Position numbers and translations under genes: made by a program. DNA of 64,000 nt from Branchiostoma floridae (Eukaryota > Chordata > Leptocardii > Amphioxiformes > Branchiostomatidae), in NCBI RefSeq assembly GCF_000003815.2, contig NC_049985.1, forward strand, positions 3,802,157 through 3,866,156, in the 5' to 3' direction. This document shows positions 45,501 through 53,500 of the stretch, one piece after another. Position 1 is the stretch's first letter; each line of letters starts with the position of its first letter. The notes beneath the pieces are model-generated. The model did not search any database, was not told the DNA's origin, and saw only the letters and a list, made by a program, of their open reading frames with translations.

Positions 45501-46376
45501 TGAGGCCCATTCAGTGCCAAGGACAGGGATAGTGAGTCAGATTCAGTACCAAGGGCAGAGATAGTGAGACCCATTCAGTACCAAGGACAGGGATATTGAG
45601 TTCCTATCAGTACCAAGGACAGGGATAGTGAGGCCCATTCAGTGCCAAGGGCAGGGATATTGAGTCCCATTCAGTACCAAGGACAGTGATAGTGAGGCCC
45701 ATTCAATACCAAGGACAGGGATATTAAATCCCATTCAGTACCAAGTACAGGGATAGTGAGGCCCGTTCAGTACCAAGGACATGGATAGTGAGTCCCATTC
45801 AGTAGCAAGGGCAGGGGTAAGGAGGCCCATTCAGTAGCAAGGACAGGGATAGTGAGGCCCATTCAGTACCAAGGACAGGAGTAAGGTGGCCCATTCAGTA
45901 CCAAGTACAGGGATAGTGAGGCCCATTCAGTACCAAGGACAGGGATATTGAGTCCCATTCAGTACCAAGGACAGGGGTAAGGAGGCCCATTCAGTATCAA
46001 GAACAGGAATATTGAGTCCCATTCAGTACCAAGGACATGGATAGTGAGTCCCATTCAGTGTGTAATTGTTAAGTACCAAGGACAGAGGTAGTGTGACTTG
46101 TTCAGTACCAAGAAAATAGTGAAGTCTATTCAGTACCAAGGACAGGTACATGTACCTACTGGCTGGTACAATACACCAGATAAGATTATTATTATTATTT
46201 TTCTATAACCTGTTTGCCTTTGCTGTTGCCATAACACCACAGGGAAGATGCCACTCAACCTCCGGTCAGTAAAGGACCTGATGATCTTAAGCGGCTTCAC
46301 CGGATTGGCTGCCTGGACTCCCGCATTTCTCACACTTCCTGGATGGCTTATTGCTGCTACTACCCACAAGTTCTAA
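39525..46376 (+). CDS. DHRS1: Dehydrogenase/reductase SDR family member 1 (DHRS1), 9 coding exons, 309 aa
   Basis: Coding exons: 39525-39627, 40364-40419, 41153-41296, 41788-41867, 42321-42453, 43421-43549, 43785-43854, 44337-44417, 46243-46376. All have GT/AG borders and matching phases and sum to 310 codons. A short-chain dehydrogenase/reductase: cofactor motif TGATRGIGKG near the N terminus, LDILVNNAY, catalytic Ser in VNISSPGG, Tyr and Lys in YGIGK, then LWPGAVKTE. DHRS1-specific features are the NNVGLR segment, the CSVYAARLMV segment, CAHELRKHNVA, and a C-terminal membrane-associating tail ending in HKF. Vertebrate DHRS1 is an ER-associated NADPH-dependent reductase of about 313 residues acting on steroids and xenobiotic carbonyls. 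The start was put at the ATG at 39525, behind an acceptor TCCTGTAG at 39506-39513, so a 5' untranslated exon is likely. Several introns carry MITEs. Confidence 0.95.
39671..39863. mobile_element. MITE (GTTCGCGGTTTT family), copy 2
   Basis: Bounded by TACTGTAAATGCAGAAATG and AATGCATTTACAGTA, which are complementary. Inner words: TTCACGGTTTTCGCGGTGAC, TAAAACCACCGCGGACA, CGCGAAAAGTCC. It starts 44 bases after exon 1 of DHRS1. Confidence 0.85.
39998..40328. mobile_element. hAT-like MITE (CAGGGTTGGACAAGT ends)
   Basis: CAGGGTTGGACAAGT and ACTTGTCCAACCCTG are exact complements. Sub-terminal words GGGCAAGTG and CACTTGCCC repeat several times. The flanks share CTATA, a possible worn target duplication. 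It ends 36 bases before exon 2 of DHRS1. Confidence 0.85.
40678..40708. mobile_element. Solo end of the TAACGCTAGTTCACC palindromic MITE
   Basis: AACCCACAGATTAAAGTGAA then CTAGTGTTA matches the right terminus of the four full copies. The rest of the element is missing. Confidence 0.5.
41988..42180. mobile_element. Partial MITE, related to 42951-43390
   Basis: GCGACAGTATAATTCCGGAC, AAACACTATAATTCCTGAAA, AATTTCAAAATAGATTGACC, AGATGAATTGATAATT and TATATCAAAGGATAATGAAT match the left half of the next element. Only one arm is present, in the intron before exon 5 of DHRS1. Confidence 0.75.
42951..43390. mobile_element. MITE with long inverted arms
   Basis: AACAGGGGACAGTTATACTA, AATTTCAAAATAGATTGACC, AGATGAATTG and CATGATATATCAAAGGAGAA on the left pair with CATCCTTTGAAATATTATAC, CAACTGGTCAATCTATTTTG, TTCCGGAATGAAAGTGC and ATCATACTGTCACCTGTTT on the right. 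The centre holds short CAGAATTCTG-type words. It ends 30 bases before exon 6 of DHRS1. Confidence 0.8.
43892..44104. mobile_element. Palindromic MITE (TAACGCTAGTTCACC family), copy 2
   Basis: TAACGCTAGTTGACCTTTGT, GGGTAACCTATATCCGTTG at the left; CAACGGATAAAGGTCACCC and GATCTAATGTTA at the right. In intron 7 of DHRS1, 38 bases after exon 7. Confidence 0.85.
44521..46140. repeat. 32-bp minisatellite array, about 50 units
   Basis: Unit of about 32 bases: CATTCAGTACCAAGGACAGG followed by GATAGTGNGNCC. Variants GTGTGACC, GTGAGGCC, TTGAGTCC and GTAAGGAGGCC alternate in blocks. It occupies most of the last intron of DHRS1 and ends about 100 bases before the acceptor of exon 9. Units directly abut with no unique spacers, so this is not a CRISPR array. 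Confidence 0.97.
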
Positions 46377-47624
46377 GGGGTAAATTTCGGTATTTAGACG
46401 GCCTATTCTTAACAATGGGAAACATGGCAGAAAGAGGCTGTCAAAAATCACCTGCCTGAGTTTTAGAACATGAAAAACTCACATCGGCATGGTTGTCCGG
46501 CCTCTGAAGAGTTATTTGACAAAAAAAAAAAATTACGGCAAAATTATATTATACGCCATCTTATAAGTTAATCTTATATGCCATCAAAACATAGGTGGTG
46601 ACCTTTTAACCCCTTTTCACTACCTGTTAACAACACCAAAACACCTAACTTCTAAGGCCTACTGCAACCACAAATATCATTAAAAATCTGTTATTTCAAC
46701 ACAATATAAAAGCTGCAACCCTTACCTATGATATGCACCTCCAAAATCCAAACATATCCCAAGAAAAACATTTCTACAGCCACTTTGGCCAAGGCTACCT
46801 AAGCATTCTGAATGGGCTGAAACTGGGTCATCTGCGCAAGTCCGGAAATACCGAAATTTGCCCTAAGGACCTTGATAATATCAGGATAAAATGGTCATGA
46901 TATGGTACAAGTAAGCATAATAGAAATGATCAGTAACACTGAGGACTGTATGTAAATGCATATAATGTTACAGATGTCTTGTAACATACAGTTTACTGGT
47001 GATGATAATTGTATGATTTTCAGTGACATCATTTTCTACTAACTGACAGTAAAACATGTGCCAAAAGTAATAGAAATGCCGTTGAAATCTATTAATATGT
47101 AATGCCATCAAGGTCACTACATTATACATTCACGTCAAGTAAAATGAAATCAAGACAGAATTGTGACTACTTATCTATTCTGACATGAGATGTACATGGA
47201 ATTCCTAATGACAAGCAGTGTACAAGCAATCTTACATTTCTATGGCTCTTAGTGGAGCAGGTTATATGTTGACTATTCTAATTTGGAGCTTGCAATAATG
47301 GAACTTCAGAGTTTTACTAACAGTAGGCATTGATAATGAGTAGAGTAGAGTTGTACGACTTGACAAGTTTTCTGATGAATGATCTCTGTTCATAATGTTA
47401 AATATTTTGACCACTGATAATGTTAAATATTTTGACCACTGAACTAAAATACCACCTCTTGGTAGCCATCTGGTATTTATCTATTTGAAAAAAGGCAAAT
47501 CATTTTCATAGATTCAAATAAGACTCACATTTAATAATCTATGCATGATGATAAGTTGACCTCTAGCTAACTAACACATGTCCAGTATGAAATCTGAAGG
47601 TCATTGTTGAACGTTCATTATGAC

Positions 47625-47630
47625 AATAAA
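47625..47630 (+). terminator. Candidate polyadenylation signal of DHRS1
   Basis: AATAAA about 1.25 kb after the stop codon; the first canonical signal I could find downstream of DHRS1. Confidence 0.45.
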
Positions 47631-47658
47631 CTTTATTAGAAATGACAATTGATATTTT

Positions 47659-47748
47659 TACGCCAAAAATAGTTACTCAAGCAACTGGATATGGTTTTGA
47701 AACGTTTCAAAACCATATCCAGTTGCTTGAGTAACTATTTTTGGCGTA
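47659..47748. mobile_element. Loop-less perfect palindrome of the GTTACTCAAGCAACTGGATA family
   Basis: ACGCCAAAAATAGTTACTCA + AGCAACTGGATATGGTTTTG on the left is an exact complement of CAAAACCATATCCAGTTGCT + TGAGTAACTATTTTTGGCGT on the right, with the centre GAAACGTTTC. Arms are about 44 bases with no spacer. Compare the copy with a long loop at 12090-12390. Confidence 0.9.
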
Positions 47749-48048
47749 TCTTATTACCTGGATGTCTAACCTACATCGACGTAATTGATATTTTTGTTTC
47801 ATTCCGTCCTTTCAACCAATTTTGAAAGCACCTAAGAACTGTAATGTTACATAACATACATGGGGTGGGATATCAATTAAATGAAGCAGTCAATGTTAAA
47901 AAACATGGCATCAGATCTGAATCATCCAGTGAATTTATATGTCAGAGTGGATGCTGCATACTTTTCAATCACATGGTCACAACGCCCCCTATCAGTTTAT
48001 GCAAAAACACAGCCTCCACTGGTACTGCAGAACATGTTCACATTCACT

Positions 48049-50464
48049 TCACTTGGCTTTTTTCTTCATCTTGTCTTGTAGCATAACATAGCCAAAGAAA
48101 GATCCTGTAAAATTTTAAAAAAATATATGAAGTTTTTTGCCATGCATAATTCAATAGCTAAATTCGCCATTTAAATGGCAATATATGTTCAATTGTTGCA
48201 TAGCCTGTGAACCAAAGAAAAATACAGAGTTATTCTCAGCTAGGTTGAAATATATTCATTTATCAGTGCCTTTCTTCAAGAAGTAAGGGTAGGTATTAAA
48301 TTGGAAAATTGGCAAAAAAGGTGTCTTCAGAATGAAATTTTAGTGGTCAGGTTGGCTGAACAAATGACTCTGAGTATCATATGCAGAACTTAACAACAGA
48401 TTCTTCATTTTTTACATTCCTCTTTAACCTTGGAATTGACTTTGGTATTCTATGACAGTCAATTTGGTTTCCATTTTCTAAATTTTTTCTTCTGCAATTC
48501 ATAGCATGATATTTCCTCATTTTGCAGCTACTTTTCATGGCTTGCAATATCAAATAATGGTTGAAAACTGTTGCTCACATGGATGTATGCCATATAATCA
48601 AATCAATAATGTTAACCTCTTTGCTATGCCTCGTGTATATGTTCTATAACGCTAGTTCACCTTTATTCGCAGGGTAACCTTTATCCGTTGTATACAAGAC
48701 TAGGGTATTTATGGATATTTAGTCAACGGACGGTGGTTTCATTTAACTGCAATGCCTAGCAAAAATGCAATTTGAAACCACTGTCCATCGACTTGATATC
48801 CCTATATATATATTTAGTCCCTGTTTGTAAGTAGAACGGATATAGGTTACCTCACAGATAACGGTGACCTAGCGTTAAGTGTGTAGGGTTATAAGTCTGT
48901 TCCTGAACCTGAACCTCTGGACCTAAATCCGGACCTAAACCTCGACATGAGTTTAGATATATAAAGCAATAGTCCATACCTATAGCACTCAGCGCCACAA
49001 CTCCTGCTACAGTTGGAATAATCACAGCATATGGTCTGGGTAGGAAGTACTGGTGCACTATGTGGTCATCATCTACAAAGGGCTGCAGAACATACAAAAT
49101 AAACAAGAACAGATGCTACTGTAATACATATTGAAGGCAAAGATAACTTATAGTACATGTAACTAATGGTTATGGATATCAAGACAGTGGTCCAACAATG
49201 AACCGTTTACAAGTCAGGGGCTTTCACCTTTGACATATTCATCCACAATTCATCTCCCTTCACATACGAACTTTGGGATTTGCTGAAATGGCTGGTGCAT
49301 GATAAGTACAATTTGCTATATTAAAGTACATGCTCTCAAACCATAACGTCATTTTCCTGCATTCTGCTTAGAGGGAGCAAGACTTGAGAGGCTAGCCAGT
49401 TGTGGAGTCTGTGTGAATGGGTGGATCTTGGTAGCCTGCCGTGATTGCTAGGCCAGCTAGAAAGGCCTTAAATTGACAGCCCAGCCTTTTCAGCAAACCC
49501 AGAACTTGGAATGGGGAATGAGTGAGGTTATTCTCTTCCGAAATTACGTATTTAGCTACTTACATTTGTATCTAATAAGCAATCAGGTGATCACTACTAG
49601 TACTCACCAGAACAACTGTCCAGATGGTGTAGTATGTGAAGATGAGTGCGCTGAGTGCCACCATCCCCATCCCTACAGCCTGGTCTGATCCTGTCGCCTG
49701 CAGAAAAGCAATAAATACAAATGTAATATCGTTACTATTGGGTTAAATGGCCGACTTTGACTCTTTCTTTGCGGCCACGGACTGAATTGCAAGGAACTCA
49801 CAATAGGTGGGGCTGAATGTAATGTAGAATTAAGGTCTGGAGCGGCTGTTCAGCTAACCTCGATATGAAAGTATTAGTAATTGGCCCCTAGGTACTATTT
49901 TCGATAAGTGTGATGGGTTCTTAAACCAAGGACGTTATATGAGAAGGACTGAGCTCAAACTCAGTGCCTATTCATCAAGCTTCGATTCATGTGTGAAGAA
50001 AGCAATTGACACTTATATATGAATTACTCCCCGATTTCCATATTTCCCAATTTCTAATATAATGTCCCTGCTTAAACATACTCAAGGTGTGGCTATCCCA
50101 AACATAGGACTTCATTATCTGGTAGATGTCTGACACTTCTAAACAAAGCTTAGGTCCTGTACTTGATCTTGAGTGAGTTCCACACCTCGAACATTTTAAA
50201 GAACCCATCACACTTGCCAGAACCAGCTGTGCTCATTGCATTAAATAGATCTGTCTGGGTTTGTAGCCTGCACTGTTTAGTACAAATCTGGTGTGATAAT
50301 AACGCTATGAGGTTTAGTTTACAGATACAAACAAGCAAACAAATGATAAATTCAACAATATACGCGGTACAACAGGCCCTTTGGCCAATCATCTTTTGGA
50401 CAGCTTCTGAAGTTGAATTTTCTATTTAATATTATTCAATAATATTTCCGTTATTACTTACCAT
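48049..50464 (-). CDS. DPM2: Dolichol-phosphate mannosyltransferase regulatory subunit 2 (DPM2), 4 coding exons, 83 aa
   Basis: Exons on the minus strand: 50464-50462 (ATG only), 49697-49608, 49082-48980, 48104-48049. GT/AG borders and phases 0, 0, 1 agree and give 84 codons with the stop. The protein begins M-ATGSDQAVGMGMVALSAL, continues with IFTYYTIWTVVL (first membrane segment), PFVDDDHIVHQYFLPRPYA (conserved loop), VIIPTVAGVVALSAIG (second membrane segment), and ends SFFGYVMLQDKMKKKAK, a basic ER-type tail. DPM2 is about 84 residues in vertebrates. It sits in the ER membrane, stabilises the DPM1-DPM3 mannosyltransferase that makes dolichol-phosphate-mannose, and also joins the GPI-GlcNAc transferase. 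The start is supported by exact ATG|GTAAGT splicing. It is head to head with the MRH gene, 130 bases away. Confidence 0.95.
48657..48876. mobile_element. Palindromic MITE (TAACGCTAGTTCACC family), copy 3
   Basis: TAACGCTAGTTCACCTTTAT and GGGTAACCTTTATCCGTTG at the left; AACGGATATAGGTTACC and GGTGACCTAGCGTTA at the right. In intron 3 of DPM2, 103 bases after exon 3 in transcript sense. This copy has the best-kept ends. Confidence 0.88.
49375..49500. mobile_element. Fragment related to the large foldback at 50834-52385
   Basis: TAGCCTGCCGTGATTGC, TAGGCCAGCTAGAAAGGCC and ACAGCCCAGCCTTTTCAGC match the right arm of that element. In intron 2 of DPM2. Confidence 0.55.
50180..50345 (+). mobile_element. 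SINE 3' portion
   Basis: CTCGAACATTTTAAAGAACC, CACACTTGCC, TTTAGTACAAATCTGGTGTG and GAGGTTTAGTTTACAG correspond to the body end and tail of the SINEs at 16035 and 30797. In intron 1 of DPM2. The head is missing. Confidence 0.65.
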
Positions 50465-50594
50465 TTTTGCTCAAAACACAGGCTTTATAGGAGCACCACA
50501 AAATGAGTCTTGCAACAACCAGGAAGTGTCACGTCGTCAGCTGGTGACCCTTGACCAGTCAGACTTTGACCTATGACATCTACAAGATTCCAAC
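50465..50594. promoter_or_regulatory. Bidirectional promoter shared by DPM2 and the MRH gene
   Basis: Only 130 bases separate the divergent start codons, and no TATA box is present. Visible candidate sites: CCAGGAAGTG (ETS-like, 50519-50528), CACGTCGTCA (50530-50539), TTTGACCTATGAC (nuclear-receptor-like, 50565-50577). CAACATGGCCGCC over the plus-strand start resembles the YY1-overlapping starts of TATA-less genes. The sites are pattern matches only. Confidence 0.7.
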
Positions 50595-53500
50595 ATGGCC
50601 GCCAACACGAAGGAAAATCTGCGAATCTCGTGGTTTTTGTGTAATTTCTTGGTGTTCCTTGCCTTCCAGAAGACGCGGGTTGGTGGGGAGATGCAGTGCG
50701 TGAAGACGGGCCCGTGTAGCTGTGAGATGGCGGACGGGTCTGGCGGGATAGACCTCATAACTCTGGCACGAGTCGGAGAACCGATGGTGTATGATGAACA
50801 GGGCAGGTCAGGAAATGGACCGTTCCGATACCCCTAGCCTCTACCAGGTCCAGGCTCCGCGGTGACAATTGTAGAAATTGGACAAATAGAGTCTATATTA
50901 CGATGGGGTGGTTGGGTGGGTTGCCGGCCAGAAGAGTACGTTTCCTTACCGACATTTCCTTCCTGGTTAGGAAACGGGGTTCGCTTAAAAGGCTGGGCTG
51001 TCTACCAGGCCAGGCTACCTGGTCTGTCTACCTGGCCTGGCTATCACGTCAGGCTACTCAGATCCCCCCATTCATAGCCCCATCATGTGGCACTCAGCCA
51101 AAATAGCTGATTGACAGGCATAGTAATTGCTAATTTTCAACCCTGCCAGTAACCGGAGGTTGGCCTGTCCACTGGCTGGACCCTTCGGGAATGTGTCTGG
51201 AGGCCTGGGCAGTGTGTCAGGAACACATTCAAGTACTGTACCAGTACTGTGTTCGGTAAATGCTTTAGGATGTTAGACCTAGAAAACAGAGGTCCTCAGG
51301 GTTCAAATCCTTTGACATGTCACGAAATCTGTGCTGTTAACAGTACTTTCCCCACTCCAACTTGTACAAGGGGGTTGGAGAGATTATTGGCAGTGGAAGG
51401 AGAGGATTGGACTCTGTCCTGGACACAAAAATTGTACAGTGGATAACAATCCACAGCCTCAAAAATGCTATGTGACTACTAAGATTGTATATGTCAACAT
51501 GGCATACTAGTATAGAGAACAAGGAGGTACTAGTACATTTAATTATACCCCCCTTGGTCAGTACAAGTTTAGCTTGTTTAAAGTGAGCAAGTGATTTATG
51601 CTCTCCCTTCTTGTTGCACAAGCTTACTAGATAGTTTCTGTTCTAGAAGATAGACATTCAATGAAGAAACAAATTTCTGTTGCTGGCAAGCCCAGTCTTA
51701 CACACACACACAGACACACACACACACACGCGCGCGCGCGCGCGCACACACACACACACATTTACACACACACAAACATACACAAACACAGTGCTGGTAC
51801 TTGTGTTCCTGACATGCTGTAAGCAAGGCCTTCCAGACACATTCCAGAAGGGCCCAGCCAGTGGTGGACAGGGCAACCTTGGGTCACTGGCACTAGCAGG
51901 GTTGCAGATCAGCAATTACTATGCCTGTCAATCAGCTATTTTGGCTGAGTGCCATATGATGGGGTTATGAATGGGGGGATCTGAGTAGCCTGACGTGATA
52001 GCCAGGCCAGGTAGACAGGCCAGGTAGCCTGGCCTGGTAGACAGCCCAGCCTTTTAAGCGAACCCTTAGGAAACGTACTCTTGAGTCTAACTCCCCTGTC
52101 GTACTAACGCAGCGGTTCACCTTTATCCGAGGGTAACCTATATTCGTTGTTTGTAAGAAAAAACATATTTAGGGACATAAAGTCGATGGACGACGGTTTC
52201 AAATTGGAACATTTTGAAATTATTGCAAATTTGAAACCACTGCCTGACTTGATACCCCTAAATGTGCTGTTTATAAAGACAACGGATAAAGGTCACTCCA
52301 CGGATAAAGGTGAACTATCGTTATAGACTCTGTGACATTTTCTACAAATTAAATAAATGATCCGCGGAGCCTGGTAGAGGCTCCCCCCGAAAATAATAGG
52401 GTGCCGGGTGATTCTTGGTCTTAGTGGGGATACCAATCCCCCCCTTAATTATTATTTTTCTGGAACAGCCCAATGCTGCAACAATAATTTTTGTTGCAAA
52501 ATCTTTGAGGGAATCAGTGTTATGATGTTAGTGTTATGGATAAATTGTTATCATACGTAAATATTTGATACCTCTTGTTCAGCTTTTTTCCTAGGTCTAA
52601 GAGACATACCGTATATTCTCGAATAAAGTACGCACCCCAATTAAAGTACGCACCCCTGATTTTGGACAAGTCTTAGACAGATCTTTGGGACTGAAAGGTA
52701 AAATGGAAAAACTCAAATAAAGTACGCACCCCTTCTCCACCAGTTTTGAACAGACCTTTAACTAAATAAATTCGAATTTATGATGTTTTCCCCAGGTCAT
52801 TTTGCATAAAATAACCTGGGTTTACACTGTCATTGTCTCTATAAACTTGTGAATTGCCTGCTGCAAATTATAAAAATCACTGAGAACTGGTAGAAGAAAT
52901 CAGGCAAAACCAGTTGTACAAGTCAAAGTCACTAACTCAAAAGGATTGTATGCAAATGCCACTGTTAATATGTAAATCATGTTAAGACAATTTCTTTGTT
53001 TCATGTTTAGACAACTTCAAGACACAACAATGTGTATGTTTTAAAACATTACTAGAAGTGTAGCTCCACCTTGCTTTATTTTAGGCTTTTCTTACCATTT
53101 ATCTGTGCAGTAACCTCAAATAAAGTACGCACCCCAACTTTGGCAACAACTTGTAGCACCTTTTCAATTTTGAAAAGTTAAAAAAGTGCGTACTTTATTC
53201 GAGAATATACGGTACATTTTTTTTGGATCTGAATAGTACTAGTAATTACTATTAAATAAAGTAAAAAAAAATTAAACTAAATCAATGATATAGGATCTGA
53301 TTTCCAAGATCATTAATAATTTGTTGTTTAATAAATGTGAAAAATCAATTTGATTTTTTACTCAATCAAAATAGACAACTATATAATCGTTATCAGTTTA
53401 TACCGTAAAAGTCATTAGTGGAATATCAACTCTCATATGAATCACTGTAAAAATAGTCACAGAAATCTGTTAATTGCTATAACTTTAGTATATGTATGTA

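Larger units (their letters stand above)
46377..48048. other. Convergent 3' flanks of DHRS1 and DPM2
   Basis: No additional gene was found. The plus-strand part up to about 47650 is the likely DHRS1 3' UTR. A 20-base direct repeat, (T)AATGTTAAATATTTTGACCA, occurs at 47395 and 47419. The short frames at 47844-48086 have no support. Confidence 0.5.
50834..52385. mobile_element. Large foldback element in intron 1 of the MRH gene
   Basis: The outer ends AGCCTCTACCAGGTCC + AGGCTCCGCGG (left) and CCGCGGAGCCTGGTAGAGGCT (right) are complementary. Long inner arms (about 50930-51210 and 51820-52085, roughly 260 bases each) pair through GGCTGGGCTGTCTACCAGGC, TATCACGTCAGGCTACTCAG, AATAGCTGATTGACAGGCAT and GAATGTGTCTGGA. 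The loop holds a SINE head and a CA microsatellite, and the right flank holds a later palindromic MITE at 52105-52324. It begins 28 bases after exon 1. Confidence 0.75.

Noticed and set aside
44521-46140. Looks at first like a CRISPR array because of its many regular 32-bp repeats
   Set aside because: Units abut with no unique spacers, sequence varies gradually between units, and it lies in an intron of a chordate gene. It is a minisatellite.
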